Part shown: piece after piece, positions 8,232-21,399 of the stretch
Layout: each line of letters begins with the position of its first letter
How positions within the stretch are numbered: the stretch's first letter is position 1
Assembly: GCF_001007995.1 (NCBI RefSeq)
Contig: NZ_CP011389.1
Span: forward strand, 2,828,501-2,892,500
From: Deinococcus soli (ex Cha et al. 2016)
GTDB lineage: Bacteria > Deinococcota > Deinococci > Deinococcales > Deinococcaceae
Length of the DNA stretch: 64,000 nt
Reading direction: 5' to 3'
Made by a program: the position numbers and the translations under genes
Notes under the pieces: model-generated
The model's input: the letters and a program-made list of their open reading frames with translations, nothing else
What the model was told of the DNA's origin: nothing
Databases searched by the model: none

Positions 8232-8677
8232 GTCAACCCCCTCGGCACCGCTCGCAGGTATGACCGCAGCGGTGTCGTCACGCCCCGCGCGCGGAACCCC
8301 GTCTCCTTCACCAGACGCCCCCGCGCGTCGAACGACCCACGCACGTCCAGCAGGCGACCCGCGAAGCCACTCCAGCTCACGCTGAGCCCCGTCAGGCGCC
8401 CGGCCCGGTCGTAACTCTGCCGCACCCACAACCGGTTGTCCGGCAACAGCCGCGCGTACGTCAGGCTCCGCACCCGGCCCGTGTTGTCCAGCAGGTACGT
8501 CGTGTCCCCCCGCTCACACACCCGCAGGCCCCCCACCTGGGCGGGCGGCCCCGCAGGCGGCGCGGGCAGGGTCATCCCCACCGCGCGCGCATCGCTCAGA
8601 CCAGCCACGCCCAGCACGGCACACGCCACCACAGCCCTCAGTCGCTTCAGCATGCGCGCAGGTACGAGGCGGGGCAT
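8225..8677 (-). CDS. Small secreted protein with YD-like repeat pattern
   Basis: The product has 150 residues from ATG 8677 or 142 from ATG 8653, which begins MLKRLRAVVACAVLGVAG, a plausible signal peptide. The mature part contains QSYDRAGRLTGLSVSW and GSFDARGRLVKETGF, two strands of the type found in YD/RHS-like repeats. It starts 13 bases after the mutase stop and overlaps the next gene, so all four genes are likely co-transcribed. No Shine-Dalgarno is obvious. Function unknown. Confidence 0.6.
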   Translation of the reverse strand: MPRLVPARMLKRLRAVVACAVLGVAGLSDARAVGMTLPAPPAGPPAQVGGLRVCERGDTTYLLDNTGRVRSLTYARLLPDNRLWVRQSYDRAGRLTGLSVSWSGFAGRLLDVRGSFDARGRLVKETGFRARGVTTPLRSYLRAVPRGLTC

Positions 8678-8690
8678 GTGGAGGTTGCGT

Positions 8691-10820
<2,130 letters not shown>

Positions 10821-10873
10821 GTGTGTTCCTCCGTGTGCTGCCGCCATCATGCCACCGGTCCCGCGCAGTCACC

Positions 10874-10891
10874 AAACGACCGTTCGGGTTT
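10874..10891. promoter_or_regulatory. Possible TetR-type operator upstream of the mutase gene
   Basis: AAACGACCGTTCGGGTTT is an imperfect palindrome (AAAC...GTTT arms, CCG-TT-CGG core) 54 bases before the mutase start. It resembles the ACCGACCGNTNGGT-type sites reported for fatty-acid regulators of Thermus. This is inference from pattern alone. Confidence 0.35.
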
Positions 10892-11374
10892 CACGGAACG
10901 CTAGCTGTTCCTGCGTATGAGACACACCCATTGGTGTGGCGTGAGACCGCCGCCCTCCGAAACGTGAAATGCCGGGAGAGGCTTTCTAAAGCTGTGACCC
11001 CCATACCCAGTCGGTTTCTCTGACCGTTGAACTATCTGCACACCGCCGCCCTGACCGTCACCACCCTCGACCTGCCCGCGGGCACGACGCCCGCCGTGCT
11101 GGGCTTCATGCTGAACGGCAAGGTGCTCGCCAAGACCAGCCTGACCGCGTACTATGGCCGCTTGAGCATTTGCCCTCAGCACCCGACACTTCGGCAAAAT
11201 GAGCTTCCTGCAAGCGGTACGGCATGAAGCTGGGCAGTGTCCGAGTCTCTGACGACCTCCGAACCTGCTGAGAGCAGTACGCCCGTTCGTCCGCCCAGAG
11301 ATCCATCGTCTCCACGACACCGACACTGGTAAGGCAACCACATAGGTAAACGGCACGCGGAATCCACGGCGGTC
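10892..11374. other. Gene-free stretch with possible gene remnants
   Basis: About 480 bases lie between divergent genes. A 66-codon frame from 11027 begins like a genuine protein but has no recognisable family or ribosome site. The part from 11160 to 11345 has less GC-biased codon positions and may be a decayed insertion-sequence fragment. I could not identify it. Confidence 0.3.
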
Positions 11375-11386
11375 TACACTGCGGGC

Positions 11387-12583
11387 GTGCGACGGACCCT
11401 GCTGCTCCTGGCGACCCTCCTCAGTACACAGACCGTTCGAGCGGAAGCGCTCGAACCCCTTCAGGTGGACCGCATCATCGAGAGTCTTCGACGTTTCCCC
11501 TACCTCTACCCTTTTGACGAGAAGAAGGTCAGGCAGGGTGCCGAGCAGGGGATCGACGGTCTGATTCGCGCGCTGGGCGATCCTGATGTCCGCTTCTCTC
11601 CGCGCAATGCGCTTGTTCCGTCGACCAATCCTCAGAAGGGGACGACCTTCGGCCTGGAGTTCGAGCAGGACGGGGCGGCGCAGCAGGGTGTCCAGCTCGC
11701 TGCCATTCCGCCGTTTACGTCCGCGTGGTACCAGGGATTGCAGCCGGGCGACATCATCGAGGGGATCGGCGACCATGACGTCCGGTCGGTCACACGACAT
11801 GCGGCGGCAGCATTGCTGCCCCTTCTGGAGGATCAGTTCGTGGACCTGATCGTTCGGCGGGGTGAAACGCGGCAGGTCGTCAGGGTCACCCGGCAGGCCA
11901 TCACCCCCACGCTGACTGTCCGGGAGGGGCTGCCGACCGGCACGGCGTATCTGGCGATGCCTACCTTGTTCACTGGATTGAGCGACGTCACGGATCAGCT
12001 GACCAGGGCAATCCAGCTCCTCCAGGAGGACGGAATCGCCACCCTGATCTTGGACCTGCGCGGCAATACAGGCGGCTCGCTGGATACCGCTGTGGCCGTC
12101 GCGGACCAGTTCCTGTCGCAGGGTGACATCGTGAGCCTCAAAAGCAGGAGTGGAGACACGCGAATCTACGGCAGCGCGAAGCCGCACTTGAGGGACTTCA
12201 CCGGACGCGTCATGGTGCTCGTGAACCGTGAGACGAGCAGCGGTGCAGAAGTGATCGCAAGTGTCCTGCAACACGCCCGCATGACAGTGATCGGCGAGCG
12301 AACGGCAGGACGAGGCGTGGCGTCGACATCCCATGGGATGGGTGTGGGATACCTGATGTTCCCCATCGCGTTCCTGATCACGCCCGGCGGACAACTTCAG
12401 GGTGTGGGGGTCACACCGGACATCGTCGTGCGTGATGATCGGCAGCGGCCCGCTGCGGGAACTGTGGTGAACCTTCTGGGTGACCCGGTGCTGCGCCGGG
12501 CGCTGGAGGAGATCGGGCGCACGTCGCAGTCGACTCCGGCAGACGCTGGTTCCATCAGGGGGACTGCCGAGTCCGGCGAGTAA
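11387..12583 (+). CDS. S41 (C-terminal processing) family peptidase, catalytic Lys replaced
   Basis: The 398-residue exported protein has a signal peptide (MRRTLLLLATLLSTQTVRA), a helical N-domain, a PDZ domain (about residues 85-175, with PFTSAWYQGLQPGDII) and a C-terminal S41 fold. The nucleophile region reads VNRETSSGAEV. The family TFGKG motif that carries the general-base Lys reads TAGRG here, and the following Gln is absent. It may be a non-catalytic member or use a different base. TACACT lies 6 bases before the GTG start, suggesting a leaderless mRNA. The gene stands alone. Confidence 0.85.
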   Translation: MRRTLLLLATLLSTQTVRAEALEPLQVDRIIESLRRFPYLYPFDEKKVRQGAEQGIDGLIRALGDPDVRFSPRNALVPSTNPQKGTTFGLEFEQDGAAQQGVQLAAIPPFTSAWYQGLQPGDIIEGIGDHDVRSVTRHAAAALLPLLEDQFVDLIVRRGETRQVVRVTRQAITPTLTVREGLPTGTAYLAMPTLFTGLSDVTDQLTRAIQLLQEDGIATLILDLRGNTGGSLDTAVAVADQFLSQGDIVSLKSRSGDTRIYGSAKPHLRDFTGRVMVLVNRETSSGAEVIASVLQHARMTVIGERTAGRGVASTSHGMGVGYLMFPIAFLITPGGQLQGVGVTPDIVVRDDRQRPAAGTVVNLLGDPVLRRALEEIGRTSQSTPADAGSIRGTAESGE

Positions 12584-12777
12584 GCTTCGAGCAGGTTCAG
12601 GCGTCACGAAGGTGTGGTTCTGGATCGCCCGGCCAGGTGACGCCAGACGGCTCGGGCATGTGGAGGCGTGGAGGACTGCTGCGCCACTCAGGAGATGGCC
12701 CAGCAGATCTGAAGGCCGAAGCGGATGAGGAGGGTGGCTTCCAGGCACTCGCTGGCGCGCGTCGTCCACATGGTGGC
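12584..12777. other. Gene-free stretch after the S41 gene
   Basis: No supported gene is visible. The minus strand has a 27-codon frame from about 12770 without a ribosome site; it could be a fragment of an old gene. Confidence 0.3.
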
Positions 12778-12780
12778 TGA

Positions 12781-12855
12781 TACGGACTCGGATTGAATGG
12801 GTTGCAGAACCCGTTCAATCCGAGCGGAGCGAGCGGGAAACAAACGGAATCCGTA
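12781..12855. repeat. Inverted-repeat element, family B, short form
   Basis: This 75-base element runs from TACGGACTCGG to CGGAATCCGTA and is flanked by TGA on both sides. It has a perfect-looking hairpin (GGATTGAATGGGTT with AACCCGTTCAATCC) and the AGCGGAGCGAGCGGG module. It lacks the GGCAACCCGG hairpin of the long copies, so it is an internal deletion or a minimal form. Confidence 0.75.
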
Positions 12856-13287
12856 TGACATATTCGGACCCGTCTGAATCGATCAGCTCGCGGGTGAGGT
12901 TCGGGTCGTCCGCCGGTGCCTCACTTGGAGCTCGTCATAGACCCAGGTGCCACTCGGAATCCTTCCGCACTGCGTCGTGGACGCCATTTTCGCCGAAATT
13001 TCAGATGTTGAAGCGTGGGCCGTAAAGATGCGTTCTTTGTGGCCGAGCGAAGCGAGTGAATGTTGCCGAGCAGGACGGAATGGAACAGCTGCGAAGCAGA
13101 GAATGGAGGCGGCAGAACTCTGGTGTGCTGACGCCGTCATTCGGAGAACTGCTCTGAGCCACGGCCGGTCGTCTGCTGCCCGCCCCGGCAGGTGCGCGGG
13201 GCGGGCTGATGCTGCACGGGCGTTCTGCCCCGCGCGAACTCGGGTGCGCCGCTTCGCCCGCCCGTGAAATCCCTGCGTGGGGAATGC
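12856..13287. other. Gene-free stretch with a further hairpin repeat
   Basis: Around 13017-13062 a hairpin (GGCCGTAAAGA with TTCTTTGTGGCC) is followed by GAGCGAAGCGAGTGA, the same module seen in families A and B. The remainder shows no recognisable gene. An inverted CCCGCCCCGG/GCGCGGGGCGGG segment near 13180-13205 could act as a terminator. Confidence 0.45.
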
Positions 13288-13300
13288 TAAGCTTCTGCGC

Positions 13301-13975
13301 GTGACCGCCGACACCCCCGAAGCGAGGCGCGTGAAGCTCGCGCCGAGCATCCTCGCCAGCGATTTCGCCCGCCTGGGCGACGAACTCCGCGCCATCGAGA
13401 GCGCCGACTGGGCGCACGTGGACGTCATGGACGGCCAGTTCGTGCCCAACATCAGCTTCGGGCTGCCCATCCTGGCCGCCGCCCGCGCCGTCAGTAGCCT
13501 GTTCATGGACGTGCACCTCATGATTGACCGGCCCGAACGGTACCTGCGCGACTTCGCCGACGCCGGCGCCGACGGCCTGACCGTCCATGTGGAAAGCACC
13601 GCGCATGTCCACCGCGCCGTGCAGCAGATCCGGGAACTGGGCAAGAAGGCGGGCGTCACCCTGAACCCCGGCACGCCTCTGGAGGCTCTGCGGCCCGTCC
13701 TGGCCGACGTGGACCTCGTCCTGATCATGAGCGTCAATCCGGGCTTCGGCGGGCAGAAGTTCATCCCGCACAGCCTTGAGCGCATCCACACCGTCCGCCG
13801 CTGGCTGGACGAGATCGGCAGCGCCGCCGAACTCCAGGTCGATGGGGGCGTCAGCGCCACGAACGCCCGCGCGGTCGTCGCCGCCGGGGCGAGCAACCTC
13901 GTCGCGGGCAGCGCCGTGTTCGGCAGGGACGGCGCGCAGGCCGGACTGGAACGCCTGCGCGAGGCTCTGAAATAA
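13301..13975 (+). CDS. rpe: Ribulose-phosphate 3-epimerase
   Basis: The 224-residue TIM-barrel enzyme interconverts ribulose-5-phosphate and xylulose-5-phosphate in the pentose phosphate pathway. Motifs are [43 protein letters not shown] and the phosphate-binding VDGGVS and [10 protein letters not shown] at 13301 follows TAAGCT by 7 bases, indicating a leaderless start; a second GTG at 13331 is too far in. comB starts one base after its stop, so the two are co-transcribed. Confidence 0.95.
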   Translation: MTADTPEARRVKLAPSILASDFARLGDELRAIESADWAHVDVMDGQFVPNISFGLPILAAARAVSSLFMDVHLMIDRPERYLRDFADAGADGLTVHVESTAHVHRAVQQIRELGKKAGVTLNPGTPLEALRPVLADVDLVLIMSVNPGFGGQKFIPHSLERIHTVRRWLDEIGSAAELQVDGGVSATNARAVVAAGASNLVAGSAVFGRDGAQAGLERLREALK

Positions 13976-13976
13976 C

Positions 13977-14696
<720 letters not shown>

Positions 14697-14710
14697 CCCC
14701 TGCTGCCAGC

Positions 14711-14742
14711 CATGCCCGCTCACCCCCGGTGCGGCGGGCATG
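14711..14742 (+). terminator. Terminator-like hairpin after comB
   Basis: CATGCCCGC pairs perfectly with GCGGGCATG across a 14-base loop, 15 bases after the comB stop. The sequence after it (TTCGTCTGTCT) is moderately T-rich, so this is a plausible intrinsic terminator. Confidence 0.65.
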
Positions 14743-14785
14743 TTCGTCTGTCTAACCTGCCACGCTTCGCTAGCATGAAGGTTAC

Positions 14786-16555
14786 ATGAACGGCCCGAGC
14801 CTCCTGAACCTTCTCCGCAATGGCGACATCGAACCCCTGCACGCCCACCTCACCGATCTGCAGGCGCAGTTCGAGGCCGGGCAGATCAGTGAAGGCGACC
14901 TGCTACGGGCCTTCCGCGCCTTCCAGACCTCCGATCTGACACTCGGGGAGGGCTTCCAGAAATGGACCGAGGCGCACCCAGGCACGTACGCCCCGCACGT
15001 CGCGCTTGCGGGCTGGTTCCTGGGACGAGGCTGGGAGGCGCGCGGCGGCCACACGTCCAACCGCGTCAGTGACCAGGGCTGGCGTTCCCTGGATCACTTC
15101 CTGACCCAGGCCGACGGGTGCGCCCGCCACGCCGCTACCCTCACCGACAACCCCCTGGCCGCCTGGAACGTCATCGGACTGGCCAGCAACACGCGCGGCT
15201 GCCAGCTGAGCCTGCACGACGTGCAGAATCAGCAGTACCCGGACTGGTTCACGCGCGCTGTTCAGGACAACCCGGGCACCCTCGCCCTGCGCCGCGTCAT
15301 GCTGCTGCACCTGCGTACCGAGTGGGGTGGCGGTGAGGAACACATGCTCACCTTCGTGCGCCAGCAGCAGGACGCCGGACTGCTCGGTCAGAGCGACATA
15401 CAGCGCCTCTGGGCCGCATTTCACAGTCACGTGGCACACCATGCGCAGCATTTTTCGCAGGACCACGCACTGGCCGTAGAACGCGCGCGCATCGCCGCTG
15501 AACTCGACCCACTCCAGTCCGAGCAGCTCCTGATCGCCCTGACCGGAGCGAACGCCAGTCCATCCGAGCGTCTGGACGCCCTGCGCCGTTACCTTTCAGC
15601 CGCGCAGCAGGAGAACAGCGTACCGTCCGGCAATTTTGGCTGGGCTGTGCTCAAGGCTGGAGACTGGATCAAGCCCGAGCTGCCACGCATCACGGCCCTG
15701 CTGGCCAGCGCGGCGCAGGACGGAGACGCCGATTCGGCCGTCCTGCTCGGGCGTATGCATTTGGTCCATCCCGCGTGGGGGACGCAGAGTGCCCGCGCCG
15801 TTCTGGAAATCGCCCGCGACCAGGGCCATACGGCAGCGGCTGAAACCATCGCCTACCTCAGCGAGCACACCTCCGCGCCAGCTGAGCAGCAGCGAGCAGA
15901 CATCCTCAGGGCGGCCGACCTGCTCAGCGGTGAAATGAGCTGGCACGTGTACCAGCAGTTCCCGGAATTCCAGCGGCAGTTCAATCTGGAGCCACGGCAA
16001 CGCTTCAAGTACCTGCACCGCGCCGCGGACGGTGGTGAAAACGACGCCCGTTTCGAACTGGCCCGGCAACTGCGGGCCGGGAATGTCGAACTGGGCGAGG
16101 ACGGCGTGCTGCGACCCGTGGACACTCAGCCCATCCAGGCCAGCCTGGAGTACGCACGGCATCTGCTGGAGCGTGCGGCCATGACCGATCACGGACCCTC
16201 ACGCAAGGCGCTGAAGTCCGCGCAGGAGAAAGACTGGCAGGAAGTCACGGCGAGACGCCTGAAATTGAAAGCGGTGCGCGCCAAACAATTGACCCCGAAG
16301 GACGAGACGGACTCCCGACCCTTCCGGGTGCCGTGGTTCCTGATCGCGGCACTGATCTTCGGGGTGTTCCGTGCGTGCAGTCACATGAACGATTCGTCCA
16401 CCGCTGCCTTGCTTGATCCGGTGCAACGGATTGAGCAGCGCGAGGTCAGCGCAGAGCAGCAGCGGTTCATCGAGCGCGTGGCGGCCGGTGAACTCCAGCC
16501 GGTCTTTGAGAAGGACGGCGTGCACTTTGAGCCGGTGACTCCCAAGTCCCCCTGA
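14786..16555 (+). CDS. DUF4034-like protein with C-terminal membrane anchor
   Basis: The 589-residue product has an N-terminal region (about residues 50-110, with AHPGTYAPHVALAGWFLGRG) typical of DUF4034. A long helical, TPR- or Sel1-like middle follows. A single membrane helix near residues 516-532 (VPWFLIAALIFGVF) precedes a charged tail of about 55 residues. Topology would place the bulk in the cytoplasm. TAGCAT lies 9 bases before the ATG. Function unknown; related proteins occur scattered in bacteria, some beside secretion or toxin loci, but none is adjacent here. Confidence 0.65.
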   Translation: MNGPSLLNLLRNGDIEPLHAHLTDLQAQFEAGQISEGDLLRAFRAFQTSDLTLGEGFQKWTEAHPGTYAPHVALAGWFLGRGWEARGGHTSNRVSDQGWRSLDHFLTQADGCARHAATLTDNPLAAWNVIGLASNTRGCQLSLHDVQNQQYPDWFTRAVQDNPGTLALRRVMLLHLRTEWGGGEEHMLTFVRQQQDAGLLGQSDIQRLWAAFHSHVAHHAQHFSQDHALAVERARIAAELDPLQSEQLLIALTGANASPSERLDALRRYLSAAQQENSVPSGNFGWAVLKAGDWIKPELPRITALLASAAQDGDADSAVLLGRMHLVHPAWGTQSARAVLEIARDQGHTAAAETIAYLSEHTSAPAEQQRADILRAADLLSGEMSWHVYQQFPEFQRQFNLEPRQRFKYLHRAADGGENDARFELARQLRAGNVELGEDGVLRPVDTQPIQASLEYARHLLERAAMTDHGPSRKALKSAQEKDWQEVTARRLKLKAVRAKQLTPKDETDSRPFRVPWFLIAALIFGVFRACSHMNDSSTAALLDPVQRIEQREVSAEQQRFIERVAAGELQPVFEKDGVHFEPVTPKSP

Positions 16556-16602
16556 ATCCCCGCTGACTCTTTCTGCGCGCGTCAGCCGTTACGCTGTGGG
16601 GC

Positions 16603-17832
16603 GTGACTGTTTTTCCCTCTGATCTCAAGTTGAGTGCCGTGACGCCCGTGGACGCGGTGGACTGGGCGGCGATTCCCAGTCCGGCGTTCGTGCTGGACGA
16701 GTCGCGGCTGCGCCGGAACCTGGAGTTGATCTCGTACGTGCAGCGGGAGAGTGGCGCGCAGATCATCGTGGCGTTCAAGGGCTTCTCGATGTGGTCGGCG
16801 TTCCCGACGCTGCGTGAGTACGGGATCACCGGGGCGACGGCCAGCAGCCTGAACGAGGCGATCCTGGCGAAGGAGGAGATGGGGGGCGAGGTGCACGTGT
16901 ACGCCCCGGCGTACAGCGACGAGGATTTCCCGCGTGTGCTGGAACTGGCGGATCATCTGGTGTTCAATTCGTTCTCGCAGTGGGAGCGCTTTAAGCCGCA
17001 GGTGGAGGCGGCGCGCGCGGCGGGCCGGACGGTGCACGTGGGGATCCGCGTGAACCCGGAGTACGCCGAGGTGGAGACCGACCTGTACAACCCGGCCGGG
17101 CCGTTTTCCCGCCTGGGCGTGACGCGCCGGGAGTTCCGCATGGACCTGATGGACGGCGTGGACGGCCTGCACTTCCACACGCTGTGCGAGAAGGACAGCG
17201 ACACGCTGGAGCGGACGCTGGAGGTGCTGGAACGCACCTTCGGGGACGTGCTGGCACAGGTGAAGTGGGTGAATTTCGGCGGCGGACACCTGATGACCCG
17301 CGAAGGGTACGACATCCCGCGTCTGATCCGCGTGGTGCGGGCCTTCCGCGAGCGGTGGGGCGTGCACGTGATCCTGGAGCCTGGCAGTGCGTTCGGCTGG
17401 CAGACCGGGTGGCTGGTGAGCAGTGTGCTGGATGTGGTGCACAACGTCAAGGACGCCCTGCTGCTGGACATCAGCGTGTCGGCGCACATGCCGGACGTGC
17501 TGGAGATGCCCTACCGGCCCCGCATCCTGGGGGCGGGCGATCCGCCCGAGCTGGATCACCACCGCGAGACGAGCGAGGGCGCGGGCGGCCATCCGTACAT
17601 CATCGGCGGGACGACCTGCCTGGCCGGAGACGTGGTCGGGGAGTACGTGTTCGACCGGGCGCTGGAGATCGGGGACCGCGTGGTGTTCGACGACATGATC
17701 CACTACACGATGGTGAAGACGACGTTCTTCAACGGCGTGAAGCACCCGGACATCGGCATCCTGCACCGAGACGGCTCGTACGAGCGGGTGAAGACCTTCG
17801 GGTACGAAGAGTTCAAGGCCAAACTCAGCTGA
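16603..17832 (+). CDS. nspC: Carboxynorspermidine/carboxyspermidine decarboxylase
   Basis: The 409-residue PLP enzyme belongs to the alanine-racemase-fold decarboxylases and makes norspermidine or spermidine by the aspartate-semialdehyde route. AFKGFSMW holds the PLP-binding Lys, HFHTLCE and NFGGGH bind cofactor, EPGSAFGW binds phosphate and CLAGD carries the active-site Cys and Asp. GTG at 16603 follows TACGCT by 7 bases, so it is probably leaderless. The partner carboxyspermidine dehydrogenase is not adjacent. Confidence 0.92.
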   Translation: MTVFPSDLKLSAVTPVDAVDWAAIPSPAFVLDESRLRRNLELISYVQRESGAQIIVAFKGFSMWSAFPTLREYGITGATASSLNEAILAKEEMGGEVHVYAPAYSDEDFPRVLELADHLVFNSFSQWERFKPQVEAARAAGRTVHVGIRVNPEYAEVETDLYNPAGPFSRLGVTRREFRMDLMDGVDGLHFHTLCEKDSDTLERTLEVLERTFGDVLAQVKWVNFGGGHLMTREGYDIPRLIRVVRAFRERWGVHVILEPGSAFGWQTGWLVSSVLDVVHNVKDALLLDISVSAHMPDVLEMPYRPRILGAGDPPELDHHRETSEGAGGHPYIIGGTTCLAGDVVGEYVFDRALEIGDRVVFDDMIHYTMVKTTFFNGVKHPDIGILHRDGSYERVKTFGYEEFKAKLS

Positions 17833-17859
17833 GGAAGCCGGTCTAACGTGGCACAGGGT

Positions 17860-17894
17860 CCGGGCCGCCTCCTCTGCGCGTGGGGGCGGCCCGG
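17860..17894 (+). terminator. GC-rich hairpin after nspC
   Basis: CCGGGCCGCC pairs perfectly with GGCGGCCCGG, 28 bases beyond the nspC stop. There is no T-run. Confidence 0.6.
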
Positions 17895-18247
17895 GTGCTG
17901 GACAACGAAGCTTCGGTGAAGGGTTGTGCCTCTGCCTGGGCGGCACAGGCGCCGATTGGAACCCCGTGTGGTGGCCGCGCACATTGCGGCGTCGCCTGCG
18001 GGGGGAGGGGTGGGCCGGGGGCGTGCGGTGTGTCCCTCCGGCAGCACGAAAACACTGAGTGGTCTTAACCTCTTCCGAGGTGAGCCCAGCATAGGCGCCG
18101 CACCTGACCCGTCACTGAACCCCAGCCTCATGCACGCGCTTTCGGCCCTCATCAATCTTCAGGTGAGCCCCACACCGGCCAGTGGGCCGGTCAAGCATGG
18201 GCCACCCCTCTGCCAGACAGCGCATGGCCGCGCCGGACCCCGGACGG
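17895..18247. other. Gene-free stretch upstream of the metG leader
   Basis: No convincing gene is present. A 44-codon frame begins at 18130 (MHALSALINLQV) but lacks a ribosome site or a well-placed -10 box and runs across the promoter of the metG leader. A hairpin (ACCGGCCAGTGGGCCGGT) lies at about 18175-18191. Confidence 0.4.
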
Positions 18248-18253
18248 TACACT
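18248..18253 (+). promoter_or_regulatory. -10 box of the metG leader transcript
   Basis: TACACT stands 7 bases before the ATG of the short leader reading frame, the same spacing as in front of nspC, pilC and truB in this window. It would start a leaderless transcript at or next to the ATG. The -35 region is weak. Confidence 0.55.
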
Positions 18254-18260
18254 GGGCGGC

Positions 18261-18302
18261 ATGACGGCCCGCCCGATGATGCGAATGTCCCCCCGGCGCT
18301 GA
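18261..18302 (+). CDS. Candidate methionine-rich leader peptide of metG
   Basis: The reading frame has 13 codons and encodes MTARPMMRMSPRR. Codons 6, 7 and 9 are Met (ATGATGCGAATG), a cluster expected of a peptide that senses charged methionine tRNA. It is preceded by a well-placed TACACT box and followed by a competing stem and a terminator-like hairpin before metG, whose product charges methionine tRNA. It is too short for homology. Existence as a translated peptide is inference. Confidence 0.5.
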   Translation: MTARPMMRMSPRR

Positions 18303-18353
18303 ACACGAACAGCGACTGCGCGGGGCGTCTCCGATCAGGCCGGGACGCCCCGC
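18291..18353 (+). promoter_or_regulatory. Candidate attenuator: alternative stems before metG
   Basis: The terminator-like hairpin pairs GCGGGGCGTC (18320-18329) with GACGCCCCGC (18344-18353), ten perfect pairs. An exclusive alternative pairs CCCC-GCGC (18291-18299, one bulged G) with GCGCGGGG (18318-18325), using the same 5' arm. A ribosome stalled at the Met cluster leaves 18291-18299 free, favouring the second stem; one at the stop codon covers it. There is no T-run after the hairpin, which weakens the case, and a TATCCT box at 18383-18388 could be an independent metG promoter. Confidence 0.45.
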
Positions 18354-18441
18354 ACGCCATTCACGCCCCCGCCCGCAGCCCGTATCCTGAACAGGCTGCC
18401 CGCGGCACGGCCCACCGCGCCGCGGGGAAGGAAGGACGCCC

Positions 18442-20439
<1,998 letters not shown>

Positions 20440-20559
20440 ACCGGCCCTAACCCGGACTGACCCCTTACCGCCGCCCCGCGCCCCACGCGCCGGGCGGCGT
20501 TCACGTTCCATGACGGTCCCGTCACGGGACGCCCGGCAGGCGCGGGCTACACTGCACCC

Positions 20560-21399
20560 ATGCCGTTTGTCGTCGTGTCCGGTCTGTCCGGCAGTGGAAA
20601 AAGCACCGCGCTGCGAACCCTGGAAGACGCCGGGTTCTTCATCACGGACAACCTCCCGCCCGAACTGTGGGGCGCCATGCACGACCTCGTGCACGCCCGC
20701 GGCCTGACCCGCGTGGCCATCAGCACCGACGTCCGCACCCGCGACTTCATGGGCGCGCTGGAGGACAGCTACGTGCGCCTCTCGCGCCGCCGCGAGGACC
20801 TGCGCGTCCTGTTCCTCGAAGCGAACGACGACGTGCTGCTCAAACGCTACAACTTCACCCGCCGCGAGCATCCACTCGGGGAGAACCTGATGTTCGACTT
20901 CGCGCGGGAACGCGAACTGCTCGCCCCGCTGCGCTCCATCGCGGACACCGTGATCGACACGACCGCCCTGAGCGCCAAGGACCTCGCCGCGCAGGTCCTG
21001 CGGGTCTTCCGGCTGGAACACGACTTCCACCTGCGCCTGATGTCCTTCGGGTTCAAGCACGCCCCGCCCCGCGACGCGGACCTCGTGCTGGACGTCCGCA
21101 GTCTCCCCAACCCCTACTACGACCCGGAACTGCGCCCCCGCACCGGCCTGGACCCCGAGGTCGCCGCCTACGCCTTCCAGGGCGAGGCCAGCGAGCAGTT
21201 CTACGCCGACCTGCGCGACTTCGTGCGCGTCGCCGCCGAACGCGCCCGCACCACGGGCCGCCACGGGTACACCGTCGCGATCGGCTGCACCGGCGGGCAG
21301 CACCGCAGCGTCGCCGTCGCCGCGCGGCTCGCGCACGACCTGAAGGACCTGAATGTCGGTATCATGGATCACCGCGACATGAAAGACCCCCATGAGTGA
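20560..21399 (+). CDS. rapZ: RNase adapter / nucleotide-binding protein RapZ (YvcJ)
   Basis: The 279-residue protein has a P-loop (GLSGSGKST) near the N-terminus and the family C-terminal domain with [14 protein letters not shown] and [10 protein letters not shown]. In Enterobacteria RapZ directs decay of a small RNA that controls glmS; in Bacillus YvcJ affects competence. TACACT lies 6 bases before the ATG. It overlaps yvcK by 8 bases, the conserved rapZ-yvcK pair; whiA, the usual third gene in Gram-positives, is not adjacent. Confidence 0.93.
   Translation: MPFVVVSGLSGSGKSTALRTLEDAGFFITDNLPPELWGAMHDLVHARGLTRVAISTDVRTRDFMGALEDSYVRLSRRREDLRVLFLEANDDVLLKRYNFTRREHPLGENLMFDFARERELLAPLRSIADTVIDTTALSAKDLAAQVLRVFRLEHDFHLRLMSFGFKHAPPRDADLVLDVRSLPNPYYDPELRPRTGLDPEVAAYAFQGEASEQFYADLRDFVRVAAERARTTGRHGYTVAIGCTGGQHRSVAVAARLAHDLKDLNVGIMDHRDMKDPHE

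Noticed and set aside
11027..11227. A 66-codon plus-strand frame in the mutase-S41 gap
   Set aside because: No ribosome site, no -10 box at the right distance and no recognisable family; it could be a gene fragment.
18130..18264. A 44-codon frame upstream of metG
   Set aside because: It has no ribosome site and overlaps the promoter and start of the better-supported 13-codon leader frame.
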